A model generated the notes under the pieces. It did no database searches. It worked only from the letters and a program-made list of their open reading frames with translations, and was not told where the DNA came from. 64,000 nt of DNA from Breoghania sp. (GTDB taxonomy: Bacteria > Pseudomonadota > Alphaproteobacteria > Rhizobiales > Stappiaceae), in assembly GCF_030066895.1 (NCBI RefSeq), contig NZ_JASJAV010000002.1, positions 306,820 to 370,819 on the forward strand, in the 5' to 3' direction. Positions 47,227 to 59,078 of this stretch are shown piece by piece. How positions within the stretch are numbered: position 1 is the first letter of the stretch; every line of letters starts with the position of its first letter. The position numbers were made by a program, and so were the translations under genes.

Positions 47227-49539
47227 TTATTCCGCCTCGGCGCTCGTCGCCTCGATCGCCTGCGCTTCCACCGCTGCGAAGGTCGACATGTTGACCACGC
47301 CGCGCGAGGTCACCGACGGGGTGAGAATGTGCGCAGGTCTGGCGCCGCCCAGCAGGATCGGGCCGACATGCAGCGCATCGGTCATGATTTTCAGCAGGTT
47401 GAGCGCGGTGTTCGCCGCCTCGAGCGTGGGGAAGATCAGAAGGTTCGCAACCCCTTGCAGCTTTGAATTCTCGATGACGCGGGCGCGCAGCTCTTCCGAA
47501 AGCGCGACATCGCCGTGCATCTCGCCGTCGACCTCGAGATCCGGCGCCATCTCCCATAGAAGCTGAACGGCCTCGCGCATCTTCTTCGAAGACTCGCAAT
47601 TGCGCGAACCAAAATTGGAGCTGGCCAGCAGCGCCACCCGCGGCGTGATGCCGAACCGTGCGATCTGACCTGCCGCCAGCAGGGTCATTTCGGCGATTTC
47701 CTCCGCACTCGGATTGTCCGTGACATAGGTGTCGGTCAGAAAGTAGGCGCCCTTGGTGTTGATCAGCAGGGACATGGTCGACAGCGCGCGAACCCCGTCG
47801 ACGCGGCCGATGATCTGATCGATCAACTGCCGGTGGCGGTCGAAGCGACCGTCCAGACCGCAGATCAGCGCGTCCGCATCGCCCCGGCGCACCGCAATGG
47901 CGCCGATGGCGGTGGAATTGGCACGCACCAGCCGCCGCGCGCCATTCGGCGTGACCCCCCCCTGCGCCCCATCCGTGAGAGCAGATACTCCACATAGTCG
48001 CGATAGCGCGGGTCGTCTTCGGGGTTGATGAAGTCGAAATCCGTGCCCGGGCGAACGCGCAGCCCGAAGCGTTCGCAGCGCGTGGCGATGACGCTCGGCC
48101 GTCCGATCAAAATCGGCCTGGCCGTGCGATCCTCGATCAGCACCTGAGCGGCGCGCAGCACGCGCTCGTCCTCGCCGTCGGCATAGATCACCCGCTTGGA
48201 GGCCGTCTTGGCGGCCGCGAAGAAGGGCTTCATGATCATCCCGGAGCGGAAGACGAAGCGGTTGAGTTCGTCGAGATAGGCCTCGAAATCCTCAATGGGA
48301 CGATGGGCGACGCCGCTGTCCATGGCGGCCTTCGCCACCGCCGATGCAATGCGCAGGATGAGCCGTTGATCAAAGGGGGAGGGGATCAGGTAGGTCGGCC
48401 CGAAGACCTGCGTGGTCCCGCCATAGACCTGCGCTGCGGCTTCCTACGGTTCCTCCTTGGCAAGCTCGGCGATCGCCTCTGCGGCGGCGAGCTTCATCTC
48501 CTCGTTGATCGTCGTGGCGCCGACATCGAGCGCGCCGCGGAAGGTATGGGGGAAGCACAGGACGTTGTTGACCTGGTTGGGATAGTCGGAGCGCCTGGTG
48601 CACATCATCGCGTCCGAGCGCACCTCCGCCACCTGTTCGGGCATGATTTCCGGCGTCGGATTGACGAGCGCCAGTATCAGCGGGCGATCCGCCATGCGCG
48701 CGGCCATCTTCGGTTTCAGCACGTCGCCTGCGGATACGCCGAGGAAGACGTCCGCCCCCTCGATCACCTCGTCGAGCTTGCGCTTGTCGGTTTTGCGCGC
48801 GAATTCCGCCTTCCACTCGTCCATGAGGTCTTCGCGACCCTCGTAGACGACACCGGCCAGATCCGTCACCCAGATATTCTCAAGGCTCGCGCCCAGCGAA
48901 AGCAGCAGGTTGAGGCAGGCAAGGGCTGCCGCGCCTGCGCCCGAGGCCACGATCTTGACCTTGGGGAATATCCTTTCCCGCAAACTCCATCGCGTTGCGC
49001 ACAGCGGCTGCCACGATGATCGCCGTGCCATGCTGGTCGTCGTGGAAGACGGGAATGTTCATCTGCTCGCGCAGCCGGGCCTCCACCTGGAAGCATTCCG
49101 GTGCCTTGATGTTCTCAAGATTGATGCCGCCGAAAGTCGGCTTCAGTGCGGAGATGACGTCGACCATGCGATCGACTTCGCGTGCCTCGATCTCGATATC
49201 GAAGACGTCGATGCCCACGAATTTCTTGAACAGGACCGCCTTGCCTTCAATCACCGGCTTGGAGGTCAGCGGACCGATGGCGCCGAGACCGAGTACGGCC
49301 GTGCCGTTGGAAACCACGGCGACTAGATTGCCCCGGTTGGTGAAATCGGCGGCAGTATCGGGGTCTTTGGCAATCGCGCGGCAGGGTGCTGCCACCTCCG
49401 GCGAATAGGTCAGCGCCAGATCGCGCTGGTTGCCAAGTGGCTTGGTCGCCTGGATCTCGAGTTTCCCGGAACGCGGATAGCGGTGATAGAAAAGCGCGGC
49501 TTCTTCAAGCTCACTTATCTGTGTGGGTGACTTGTCCAT
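47227..49539 (-). pseudogene. maeB: NADP-type malic enzyme with phosphotransacetylase-like domain, two frameshifts and one in-frame stop
   Basis: A hybrid of about 770 residues that decarboxylates malate to pyruvate. The malic enzyme half has [40 protein letters not shown] and [20 protein letters not shown]; the C-terminal half is the PTA-like regulatory domain (KGAYFLTDTYVTDNPSAEEI, GGARPAHILTPSVTSRGVVN). Breaks are an extra C near 48970, a TAG at 48444-48446 (where homologues have EEPS, so TCG to TAG), and a shift at a run of eight C near 47956-47963. Conserved sequence flanks each break. The start at 49539 ([12 protein letters not shown]) follows AAGAAGG. Confidence 0.85.
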
Positions 49540-49651
49540 GGCTTGCCTTCTTCGTAAGGGGAAATTTTGCCGCACCCTAGAGCAAGCGCCCGCATGATAG
49601 AATTGGAAGCATCTTTCTAAAGTCGGAAAATTCCGGTTGCGTCCGCGTGTT

Positions 49652-50310
49652 TCAGGCGTCGTGGAGGGCAAACCGGCGCGCATAGACGAGCACGCGAAGC
49701 AGCATGTAGATCACGACCGCGTTGAGGACGTGCCACATGAAGTGGGTGCCGATGGGAAACCATTTGCACACCGCGTGGTCCATCATCCGGAAACTCAGCG
49801 AGAGAGAGAACATGAGGTCGATCATCATGAGGCCGATGCCGATCTTCGCATGACGCGGGATCATCAAGAGGCCCACACCGAAAATTGCGACAAGGGCCGG
49901 AATGTAAGACGCCGAAAACCCGGCGAAGGGCGGGCGAGGGCTACCAGCGCGAGGCTAGCGACGACGAATCCGGCCGTCGCCGCAACGGATTTAAACGCCC
50001 CTAGACCGAAGAAGCGATGCATTGCGACGAGAAAGTAGGCGTAGATGAACAGCGCGATCGGGACCACGTCGAACAGCACCGTGACCCGCGTCGGCACGGT
50101 GTGGAAGGCGAAGGACCCGAAAGCGATACAGATCGTCAGCGCGATCAGCAGCAGGGCAGGGCGGTCTCGCGGTTCTTCGCGCAGCAGGATCCACCAGATA
50201 CCGATTGCGGTTGCGAGGAAGGCGACATTGGAGGTCGCATTGGCTGGCTCTGCCCAAAACGATGCGCCGAGGTGCTCGCAATAGATCGTAAATACCGCTG
50301 CTGGATCCAT
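49652..50310 (-). pseudogene. Ceramidase-like membrane protein, one frameshift
   Basis: A multi-helix protein of about 218 residues with the bacterial alkaline-ceramidase-like pattern: MDPAAVFTIYCEHLGASFWA then EPANATSNVAF (E and N in the first block), a His in AFGSFAFHTVPTR, and [17 protein letters not shown] at the end. Helices: SNVAFLATAIGIWWILL, ALLLIALTICIAFGS, VVPIALFIYAYFLVAM and others. In this superfamily the conserved acids and histidines bind zinc for lipid amide hydrolysis. Continuity is lost near 49925, after ALVALARP, where one base is missing, and continues with IFGVGLLMIPRHAKIG. The lipid substrate in this bacterium is unknown. Confidence 0.75.
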
Positions 50311-50557
50311 CCAACCCTATCCCGCGTCATGTCTCCCGCAGGCCCTGGGAGCCATGAGACCGGTGGTGTCTAGGGGCGGCGCCCCATATATAATATTGTC
50401 CGGTCGTTTTGCGCTGGCCGCAATGTGGCTGGCAAGGCCCAAGTCTGCGGAATGCAGTGGTATTTTCGTCGTGAAAGCAACGTTCAAGGGGCAATGCTCG
50501 GTTGTTTTCCCGCCTGACGGGCTGTCATGTAGCTGATATGCCGGGAGCCGTATCCAT

Positions 50558-51115
50558 ATGAGCGGTGTTGACGACAATCGCCCCTTCATCCCCGTACGCA
50601 TCGCGGTTCTCACCGTGTCGGATACCCGCTCTGCGGAGGATGACCGGTCCGGCGATCGCTGGCGGGCAGAATCACCGAGGCGGGGCACACCCTGTCGGCG
50701 CGCGACATCGTGCGTGACAATGTCGAGGCCATTCGCGCGATTATCGGCAAGTGGATCGCGGATTCCGGGATCGACGTGATCATTACCACCGGCGGCACCG
50801 GGTTCACCGGTCGAGATGTGACGCCGGAGGCGATCGAGCCCCCTGTTCGAGAAGCGCATGGACGGCTTCTCGGAGGTCTTCCACCGCATTTCCTACGATA
50901 AGATCGGCACCTCCACCACCCAGTCGCGCGCGACCGGCGGCGTCGCGAATGCGACCTATGTCTTCGTGCTGCCGGGTTCGCCGGGAGCCTGCAGGGATGC
51001 CTGGGACGGCATCCTCAAGGCACAACTCGACTATCGCCACATGCCCTGCAATTTCGTGAAGATCATGCCGCGCCTCAACGAACACCTGAAACGCGGCAAG
51101 CTGCGCGAGGCGTGA
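50558..51115 (+). pseudogene. moaB: Molybdenum cofactor biosynthesis protein B, two frameshifts
   Basis: MoaB adenylylates molybdopterin before metal insertion, or is a structural relative of MogA with that role. [20 protein letters not shown] and then, after a shift near 50655, [20 protein letters not shown] and [20 protein letters not shown], and after an extra C in a run near 50844, [20 protein letters not shown] and [16 protein letters not shown] are all family blocks. TTGGTG plus GRD is the MPT-binding loop. The total length is about 185 residues. The second break is a homopolymer gain (CCCCC for CCCC). The gene stands alone on the plus strand. Confidence 0.85.
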
Positions 51116-51142
51116 GGAGCGGAGGGAATGTGCGTGGGGCCC

Positions 51143-51269
51143 ATCCTTCGAGACGCCGTCTTGCGACAGCTCCTCAGGATGACGTTGTGTGTGTTGGGCG
51201 TTTCTTTAAAAACATCAACACGATAACCTCATTCTGAGGAAGCCGCTTCAGCGGCCGTCTCGAAGGATG
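51143..51269. repeat. REP-like inverted repeat, copy 3
   Basis: The left arm ATCCTTCGAGACGCCGTC to CTCAGGATGAC and the right arm TCATTCTGAGGAAGCC to CCGTCTCGAAGGAT repeat the theme of copies 1 and 2, with a small inner GCCGCTTCAGCGGC hairpin. It fills the space between moaB and glyS, and no gene is seen there. Confidence 0.85.
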
Positions 51270-51384
51270 AGCTCCACACTCAATTCCAGCTGCCCCACAC
51301 GCAATTCCAACTGAACGTCCGGCCCGTCAATCGGCTCGAACGTCACCTGGCGGGGAAGGGCGCGAAGACCGCGCCCCCGTGCCC

Positions 51385-53463
51385 TCAGCCTTCGATCTTG
51401 GAGAAGTCGGCCACGGCCAGCGTTGCGTCGCGAACTTCGTTCAGCAGCTTCAGCCGGTTTTCGCGCAAGGTGGTGTCCTCGGCACTGACGAGGATTTCCT
51501 CGAAGAACCGGTCGACGGGCGCGCGCAGCTTGGCAAGCGCGCTCGTAGCCGCTTCGAAATCCTCGCGCCGGATCGCCTGCTCGGCCTCCGAACGCGCGGT
51601 ATCGACGGCCGCTGCCAAGGCGATCTCCGCCTCTTCGACCAGATGATTGGCCTGCTGCTTACCCGAATAGCTCTTCTCGAACTTCTTTTCCTCGATGCGA
51701 AGGATGTTCGTCGCCCGCTTGGTTCCGGTAAGCAGCGAGGTGCCGTCTTCCGTTTTCAGGAACTTGCCGAGCGCTTCCACGCGCTTGACGATTATCAGCA
51801 GATCGTCCTGACCTTCGAGCGAGAAAACCGCATCGATCAAGTCGTAGCGCGTGCCTTCTTCGCGCAGGTGAGCCTTCAGCCGGTCCGCGAAGAACGACAG
51901 CAGGTCATGCGCTTCCTTGAAGTCCGGCCGCGCCTTGGCGAAGACGGAGAGAAGCGGCACCCGCAGGGCGTTCGACAGGATGATGCGCACCACGCCCAGC
52001 GCTGCGCGGCGCAGAGCGAATGGATCCTTCGAGCCCGTCGGCTTTTCGTCAATGGCCCAGAACCCGGTCAGAAGATCGAGCTTGTCGGCCAAAGCCACCG
52101 CAACCGCCACCGGATCGATGGGCACGTCGTCCGACGGTCCCTGCGGCTTGTAGTGCTGCTCGATGGCGTTGGCGATCGCCATGTCCTCGCCCTGATGGCT
52201 GGCGTAATACCGCCCCATCAGGCCCTGGACTTCCGGGAACTCGTAGACCATGTGGCTGACGAGGTCGGCCTTGGAAAGGTGTGCCGCGCGCTTGGCCTTT
52301 TCCGGATCTGTGCCGACGATGGCCGCGATTTCGACTGAAAGTGCTTCCAGCCGTGCCACGCGCTCGGCCTGCGTGCCGAGCTTCTCTTGGAAGACGATGC
52401 TGTCGAGCTTCGGCAGATTGTCTTCCAATCGCGTCTTCAGGTCCGTATCCCAGAAGAACTTGGCATCCGACAACCGCGCCCGGATGACTTTCTCGTTGCC
52501 CGCAACGATCGCCTTGCCACCGTCGAGCGCCTCCAGATTGGAGATCAGCACGAAGCGGTTGGTCAGCTTGCCCGTTACCGGGTCCTTCATCACGAAGCAC
52601 TTCTGGTTGGCCCGGATGGTGGCGCGGATGACCTCGTCCGGCACTTCCAGAAAGGCCTCATCGAAGGAGCCGACCAAAACCACCGGCCATTCCACGAGCC
52701 CTGCGACCTCTTCCAGAAGGCCCGCGTCCTCGACAAACTCCAGCCCGAGCGCCAGCGCACGGTCGCGCGCGTCATGAGCGATCATGTCCTTGCGCCGGTC
52801 GGCATCCAGCACGACCTTCGCCTTTTCCAGCTTCGGCACGTAGTCGTCGAACCGGCGCACCTCGAAGGCGTCGGGCGCCAGGAAGCGATGGCCGCGCGTG
52901 GTGTTGCCGCTCGACACTCCTTCGATATCGATCTTGATGACGTCCGGCTCTTCCGTCTCCGGGCCGAAGGTGCACAGGATCGAATGCAGCGGACGCACCC
53001 AGCGCAAGGAGCCCGGTTCGCTCGAGGCCGCGCCCCAGCGCATCGATTTCGGCCAGGGGAACTTGCGCACCGTATCCGCGACGATTTCGGAGATCACCTC
53101 GCTCGCCTCGCGCCCCGGCTTCTCGATGACGGCGACGTAGAAATCTCCCTTCTTGGGATCGCTGGAGGTCTTGGCTTCCTCGATGGAGGAAAGCCCGGCG
53201 CCGCGCAGGAAGCCCTGCACCGCCTTGTCCGGAGCGCCGACGCGGGGGCCTTTGCGTTCTTCGCGGGTTTCCGGCGAACGGGCGGGCATCCCGGCCACCT
53301 GGAGCGCCAGTCGGCGGGGCGTGGCGAAGGCCTTCGCGCCTTCGTAGACAAGACCCGCATCAACCAGTGCGTTCGTGACCATGGACTTCAGGTCTTCCGC
53401 GGCGCGGCGCTGCATGCGCGCTGGGATTTCCTCGCAGAACAGTTCGAGGAGAAGATCGGACAT
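51385..53463 (-). CDS. glyS: Glycyl-tRNA synthetase beta subunit
   Basis: A 692-residue subunit of the bacterial alpha2/beta2 glycyl-tRNA synthetase; it carries the tRNA-binding parts while the alpha subunit activates glycine. Markers are [55 protein letters not shown] and [20 protein letters not shown]. The C-terminal half resembles an anticodon-binding domain. The frame is intact over 2 kb. glyQ is 5.6 kb away on the same strand with accessory genes between, instead of adjacent. Confidence 0.97.
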   Translation of the reverse strand: MSDLLLELFCEEIPARMQRRAAEDLKSMVTNALVDAGLVYEGAKAFATPRRLALQVAGMPARSPETREERKGPRVGAPDKAVQGFLRGAGLSSIEEAKTSSDPKKGDFYVAVIEKPGREASEVISEIVADTVRKFPWPKSMRWGAASSEPGSLRWVRPLHSILCTFGPETEEPDVIKIDIEGVSSGNTTRGHRFLAPDAFEVRRFDDYVPKLEKAKVVLDADRRKDMIAHDARDRALALGLEFVEDAGLLEEVAGLVEWPVVLVGSFDEAFLEVPDEVIRATIRANQKCFVMKDPVTGKLTNRFVLISNLEALDGGKAIVAGNEKVIRARLSDAKFFWDTDLKTRLEDNLPKLDSIVFQEKLGTQAERVARLEALSVEIAAIVGTDPEKAKRAAHLSKADLVSHMVYEFPEVQGLMGRYYASHQGEDMAIANAIEQHYKPQGPSDDVPIDPVAVAVALADKLDLLTGFWAIDEKPTGSKDPFALRRAALGVVRIILSNALRVPLLSVFAKARPDFKEAHDLLSFFADRLKAHLREEGTRYDLIDAVFSLEGQDDLLIIVKRVEALGKFLKTEDGTSLLTGTKRATNILRIEEKKFEKSYSGKQQANHLVEEAEIALAAAVDTARSEAEQAIRREDFEAATSALAKLRAPVDRFFEEILVSAEDTTLRENRLKLLNEVRDATLAVADFSKIEG

Positions 53464-53767
53464 CGAGCTCGCTTTCGAAGCACAAGGAATGAGAAATCAA
53501 GGACAGTCGATTACCAAGTTGCGCCCGACTTGTCACCTCCTGTGCGCATCTCGGCGCACGTGCATCCGCCGTGCCGTTCCTCAATCTGCGTGATCGCCTT
53601 TGCCGACAACCGAAAAGGGGCCGGCCACGTGAGGTCGAGCCGTGCGGTACGGAATGTGAATCTTACGCAGCATAAGTGGTATTTTGATCAATACAAGTAA
53701 ATATCGTGCGTAAATTAGTAAATATACCTATATATTTTGATTCACTGATGTAAAAATATTTATATGT
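53464..53767. other. AT-rich promoter region of GGDEF/EAL gene 2
   Basis: From about 53675 to 53770 the sequence is strongly A+T-rich (AATATACCTATATATTTTGA, ATGTAAAAATATTTATATG) just before the gene start at 53768. The glyS-proximal part is GC-rich. No other gene is seen. Confidence 0.6.
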
Positions 53768-55424
53768 ATGAGTCAAAGCAGTTTGGCCAGCATGATTTTT
53801 GTTAAATCCCTGTTGCGATTGAGATATGTTTTCTATACATTCCGGTGCGCGCCTCAGGCCCGGAGGGATGCAATCATCATCGCGCTGGCCAGCATCCCGG
53901 TTCTGATCCTGGCGATCCACTACGACATATTCGATCTGTTGTTTGAATACACGGGCAGTCATGAGGCCTGGGAGCTCGATGAGCTGTTGTCCGCAGGCTT
54001 CGTCGTCGGACTGGCTTCGATCATCTATGCGGTCCGTCGACTTACGGATCTGAAGGTTGAAGTGCGCTCACGGCGCGATGCGGAAAATGTTGCGGTTCGC
54101 CTGACCCTGCACGATCCTCTCACCGGTTTGCCTAACCGTCACAAGTTCGAACAGCTTTTTTAGGTCGCCATGCGGCACGATGCGGTCAGTCATCGTGCGC
54201 TCATGGTCGTCAGCATTGTCGGGCTCAACCAGGTGAACGAGACCTACGGCCATGCGACGGGGGATGACCTTCTCCTGGCGGTTTCCGCGCGGTTGAAAGA
54301 GCTTTTCGAAGACGGCGGCGTTGTCGCGCGGATTGCCGCGAACGAATTCGTGCTCCTGTCGAAGCCGCTCAAGGGCAGTGCGGAAGTGCTGCGGCTCGTT
54401 CAGAAGCTGATTCTGACGATGGAGGATCCGTTTCGGGGTCTGGGCAACGAGATCGTGGTTTTAGCACGCGTCGGCATCGCCAGCTATCCCCAGGACGGGC
54501 GCACCGCGCGGCTTCTGCTGCGCCGTGCCGATGTGGCGAAACGCCAGGCGAAGACGGACGGCAATTCCGCTTTCGCGTTTTTCGATGAGGGCATGGAGCA
54601 CAACCTGATGCTGTCGAGCCGCATCGGGAGTGCGCTGCGCGGGGCGATCGCTCAGGAGCGGATCATGCCGTATTTCCAGCCGATCGTTGATCTTGAAACC
54701 GGCCGTACCATCGCCTTCGAGTGTCTTGCGCGCTGGAACGATCCGCAGCTGGGATGGATCGGGCCGGACCAGTTCATCCGGATTGCGGAGGAAAGCGATC
54801 AGATCGGGGCCTTGAGCAACAACCGGTTCCACCGCGCTGTCGTATCGCGCGGGACTGGCCGGATACGGTCACCTTGTCCTTCAACGTTTCCGGCGTGCAG
54901 CTTCGCAACCGCACGCTCGGTCTCGACATCCTGAGCGCGCTCGGCGAGATCGGGTTCGACCCGAAACGGCTGGAACTGGAAATCACCGAAACGGCGCTGG
55001 TGCGCGATGTGCCCATGGCGCGCGAAACTCTCGACGTCCTGACCCGCGCACCGGGATCAGAATCGCACTCGACGATTTCGGAACCGGCCATTCCAGCCTG
55101 CGCTACATCTGCGATTTCCCGATCCACAAGATCAAGATCGACCGATCCTTCGTGCGCAACATCTGCAAGCGCCAGGAAAGCGAGATCTGCAAGCGCCAGG
55201 AAAGCGAGCAGATCATCGCCGCCGTCATCAGTCTGGCGCACGGTCTCGGCATCGTCGCCACGGCGGAAGGCATCGAGGATCAGACGCAGATGTCGCTGCT
55301 CAAGCACATGGAGTGCGATTTCGGGCAGGGATATCTCCTCGGCAAGCCGATGCCCGCCGAGGACGTCCACGCCTTTCTGCGTTCCGGCAATGAGCGCGCC
55401 TGGCCCCGAGTCCTGACCGCCTAG
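53768..55424 (+). pseudogene. Membrane GGDEF/EAL protein, both sites degenerate, one in-frame stop and two frameshifts
   Basis: A repaired product of about 550 residues. Two helices (DAIIIALASIPVLILAIHYD; ELLSAGFVVGLASIIYAV) are followed by a GGDEF domain (HDPLTGLPNRHKFEQLF) and an EAL domain. The GGDEF site reads RIAANEFVLL and the EAL site AFECLARWND, so neither cyclase nor phosphodiesterase activity is assured. Breaks: TAG 54161-54163 inside the GGDEF domain, a shift near 54850, and a shift near 55050 before IALDDFGTGHSSLRYICDFP. A 24-bp perfect tandem duplication repeats ICKRQESE near 55160-55207. An AT-rich promoter region precedes it. It sits between glyS and DUF2207 on the opposite strand. 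Confidence 0.75.
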
Positions 55425-55433
55425 AGTGGTTTA

Positions 55434-57398
55434 TCAGCCGCCGCTGTCCCCGCCGCCGCCGGAAAAGCCGGAGGACGAGGATTTCGGGGTGGGCAACGAG
55501 GAGATGAAGGCGCCCGACATCGCCGTCACCGTATTGACATCGCGCTGCCGAAACTCCGCGGCTCGAAATGGGCGCCGTGATACCAGACGGGCGAATAGGA
55601 AGCCGCGGTCGGCCCTGCCGCCGCAGCGCTAACCAGCCAGCTCTGGAAGGTCTCCGACCAGGGCTTTTCGACCCGCAGCGCAATCGCATAGGGCAGCAGG
55701 GTCTCGAAGTGGCTGGGCGACATTTCCGGCGCGCCTCGCATGTTCATGCGTTCCCGTTCGGCGACGGAGAGATAAAGCTTCAGCCCTTCAAGCTCATCGA
55801 GCATCTCCCGCCCCAGCGCCGTCGGTGCGCCCATCAGATGGTAGAACAGGGTATTGCCCCACAGCAGCGCCACGATGGAGACGATGATGAACGGGGTGCC
55901 CTCGGTGGCGAAGGCGAGACTGGTGATCTGCGTGCCGACGCTTCCCGCAAAGATGAGAAGCACCGCCATGGTCAGGATGAACTGAACCACTTGCGAGACC
56001 GAGCGGTTGCGGATTGTGGTGAGGGCGAGCTTCACCAGAATGAGCGTGGCCATCGTCACGAACGTCATGACGATGACGAAGAAAATGATGTCGGTCTCGC
56101 CGAGATTGCCGAAAAACAGGAGTGCGGCGACGGCGAGAATGGAGAGCAGGAAATCGGGCAGCCAGTAGGCGGCGTTGCTCTTGAAGAAGCGTCCGCGGTT
56201 CTCGCCGACGATCGCGGAGGAGAACTTCGTCCCCAGCATCTGAACCCGTTTGCCGTTCTCCTTGGTCAGCTTGAGCGGCCTGTGTCCGAGTGTTTTGATG
56301 ACCGCGGCTTCGCCGGGCGGCAAAGAACGAATGCCGTTTTCCGGATCGTCCTTCTCGCCGGTCGTCGTCAGGACCGGTTCGGATTCGAGATCCGCCAGTT
56401 CCAGATAGCCCTTCACCGCCAGATTGATGCAGGCGGCCGACAGCGCTCTCCAGCCTCCGTCGGAAAAGCCGTTATTGTAGATGTAGTCGGCCAGTGCCGG
56501 GGATACACCCTCCGGCGCGCTGAAAAGCGGAATGGTCGTTCCCGGCTTGGGATCCCGGCCGACGCGCAGCCACGCCCAGCAGAAATAGGCGAAAACCAGC
56601 GCCAGCCCGGCGATCGCGACAATCTCGCCGCGGTGATCAAGCCAGAAATAGCCGACGCTTTCGGCAGAGGTCGGCGTGGCGATGGTTCCCTTCGGCATAG
56701 CGACGGCAACGGATAAGCCTTCGTTGACCGAAAGGGGCCGCGTGGTCGAAAAGATCAGTTCCCGGCCGCCATTGTCCTTGGCGACGATCCAGTCCTGCCC
56801 CTTCTCGCCAAAGCGGCCGGTGAAGGCGGTCCATTTGATCGCCGTCACCCCTTCGGGCAGGACCACGCGCGCGGTCACGGCGTCGATCGGGAAAGCCCAT
56901 TCCTGGCCCGTGACGTTCCAGTAAAGTTCGTCGTGATCGTCGAAGAACCGGATCTGGCGGGTCGTCTCGTAGGTGATTGCATAGAGATGATGATGATGAT
57001 GGGCCAGGCGGCCGTCGGGGTCGTCGATATAGATGCGAACGTCGTCGCCGGACCTGTTTTCCTTGTAGGGCTCCGGCGTGCCGTCCCTTGTGACCGACAA
57101 CAGTTCGAAGTCGACGCGATGGCGCGTGCCTCCTCCATCGCGAAAGGTGAGGGGAAAGTCGCGATATATGCCGCGCTTGATCTGGTTGCCTTCCACGCTG
57201 ACCTCGATGGTCTCGGTCACGCGGAGCGTCCCGTCGGCCTCGATATGGATGAGGCTTGTCATAGGAGGTGATACGCTCGTCAGCCTGCGCAAGCGATGCC
57301 GGCAACGCCAGAAAGGCGAGCGCGGCGACGAGCAGCAGCGTAAGCGACAGCGCGGCGTCGCGAGTGCGGCGGAGGCGGAAGGTCCGGGTGTGGATCAT
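55434..57398 (-). pseudogene. DUF2207 membrane protein, two frameshifts
   Basis: A COG4907-type protein of about 650 residues. The signal peptide ([20 protein letters not shown]) and ADERITSYD are in one frame; an extra A near 57266 moves the rest, [28 protein letters not shown] and a periplasmic domain, into another. Helices follow ([57 protein letters not shown]), and a shift near 55545 leads to a Ser/Gly-rich end (SSSSGFSGGGGDSGG), typical of the family. DUF2207 genes are commonly paired with lemA, as here with an 8-bp gap. Function is unknown; an envelope or secretion-stress role is suspected. Confidence 0.8.
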
Positions 57399-57406
57399 CT
57401 ATCTCA

Positions 57407-57973
57407 CTATTGCTTGGCGAAACTGACTTTCGGAACGGCGCGCTCGGAGGCGTCCTCGATCTCGAAATAGTCTTACTTGGTGAAGCCAAACTGCCCCGCC
57501 ACGATATTGGAGGGGAAGGATTCCACCATCACGTTCAGGTCGCGCACGGCGCCATTGTAATAGCGCCGCGACATCTGAAGCTCGTGCTCCACCTTGTCGA
57601 GCGCGTTCTGCAAGTCCAGGAAATTGTCGGACGCCTTCAGGTCCGGATAGTTCTCCGCAACCGCCAGCAGGCGGCCGAGTGCGGCGCCCAACATCCCTTC
57701 AGCCTGAGCGCGCGCGGCGACGTCGCCGGAGGGGACATGGCCCGCCTGCGCCCACATCTCGGTGGCCTCGGTGAGGGTCTCCCGCTCGTGGGTCATATAG
57801 CCCTTTACGGCTTCCACCAGGTTCGGGATCAGGTTGAAACGGCGCTTGAGCTGCACCTCGATGCCGCTCCAGCCCTCCCGCACCATCTGTCTTTGCCGCA
57901 CGAGACGGTTGTAGAGGGATATGACGTAAACGCCGATTGCCACGATAACGGCGAGAACTATCCAGGTGGTCAT
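57407..57973 (-). pseudogene. LemA family protein, in-frame stop near the C-terminus
   Basis: LemA proteins have one N-terminal helix (TTWIVLAVIVAIGVYVISLY) and a cytoplasm- or periplasm-facing alpha-helical domain: RQMVREGWSGIEVQLKRRFN, LIPNLVEAVKGYMTHERETL, and NVMVESFPSNIVAGQFGFTK. The frame as written stops at TAA 57473-57475, but DYFEIEDASERAVPKVSF, the family's conserved end, follows directly in frame and stops at TAG 57407-57409, so a GAA to TAA change is inferred. The function is unknown. It is the first gene of a lemA-DUF2207 pair. Confidence 0.8.
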
Positions 57974-58382
57974 GAAACGGGCCTCCAAGAGCGCAGATGC
58001 CGCACCGTGTGGACGCGGGATAAAGCGGATCAGAATGGGCGGACGCTAGCCGTGTAAGCGTCGGTTGTCATGTGACCTGGATAACAATTGGACGCTTTTT
58101 CGCTCCCCTCGTAAAGGCGAGGGGCAGCGGCAAATGCGCTGGGGCGACCATCTTGCCGCTTCGGCAACTCAGTAATCGCAGTTCGTATCCGGATACATAC
58201 CGAAACAACACGCGGACGTTTCTTGCGATTTCCTTCGGTGAGGTGCGCAGCCGCTTTTGCTCAGCCGATACAACCTGTCTGCGTCAATTCAGCGCATCGT
58301 TCATTCCTACGCTTGCCGGAGCTGTAAGAAAATTGTCATTTAAAATAAAAAATATTCTGTGTACGGAAAAAAATAGAACGAT
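57974..58382. other. Intergenic region between lemA and the YrbL-like gene
   Basis: The first 300 bp are of ordinary composition and hold no gene. The last 60 bp before the YrbL-like start are A+T-rich (ATTTAAAATAAAAAATATTC), again just upstream of an accessory gene. Confidence 0.5.
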
Positions 58383-59018
58383 ATGATAGTACTAAGCGGT
58401 TCGCAGTCGTTGTCGTCTGGCGACTTTCGCCATTTTTTTCTCCATCCGGAAGACCCGACGAAATGCATCAAGCTGCCCAAACGCTCGCAACGCACGTCCC
58501 ATCGCGGTCGTATCGAGAGCCTGTTTTGCCGTCCGCCCGCTGATTCCAATCGGCGTGAGTTCGATCATTATCACCGGCTCACCGCCATGCATGTTCCGCT
58601 GGCGCGCTATTTTCCGAAAATGCACGGGCCGGTTGAAACGGATCTGGGCACCGGGCTTTGTTTCGATCTCGTGCGCGGCAGTCAAGGCGATGCGCCGGTC
58701 AGCCTGTCGGCGATCATGAAGGGCGAGGGCCCGGACGGGCTGGAGGCCGATTTCATCCTGAGCGAGGTGACCGAGTTCGCCCGCTTCTGTCAGCGCTACG
58801 CCATTCTGGCGTCCTGCAACGAGCCGGGCAATATCGCCTTCGTTCATGACGGTGAGGGGTTCAGGCTCGTCACCTACGATCTTAAGGTTCGCCTGAACAA
58901 GGGATTCATCCCGGTCTCGACCCTGTTCGCGAGCATTCGTCGCCGCAAGGTCCAGCGCCGGTTCGACCGTCTGTTCGAACCGCTGGTGAAAAACCTGAAC
59001 GGTCTGAAAGAAATCTGA
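58383..59018 (+). CDS. YrbL-like protein, PhoP-network family
   Basis: A 211-residue protein with the YrbL pattern: a strand LHPEDPTKCIKLPKRS with the lysine expected at the nucleotide position, REFDHYHRLTAMHVPLARYF, then GPVETDLGTGLCFDLVRGSQ and CNEPGNIAFVHDGEGFRLVT followed by YDLK in place of a kinase DFG. The fold is related to small-molecule kinases, and YrbL is under PhoP control in enteric bacteria; no substrate is known. The start ATG 58383 is in an AT-rich leader. It is convergent with glyQ. Confidence 0.7.
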   Translation: MIVLSGSQSLSSGDFRHFFLHPEDPTKCIKLPKRSQRTSHRGRIESLFCRPPADSNRREFDHYHRLTAMHVPLARYFPKMHGPVETDLGTGLCFDLVRGSQGDAPVSLSAIMKGEGPDGLEADFILSEVTEFARFCQRYAILASCNEPGNIAFVHDGEGFRLVTYDLKVRLNKGFIPVSTLFASIRRRKVQRRFDRLFEPLVKNLNGLKEI

Positions 59019-59078
59019 GCGGATTGAAGAACGCGTGATGGGGCGCGGGGCTTTTCGCCCCGCCGCGCCGTTGTTCGC

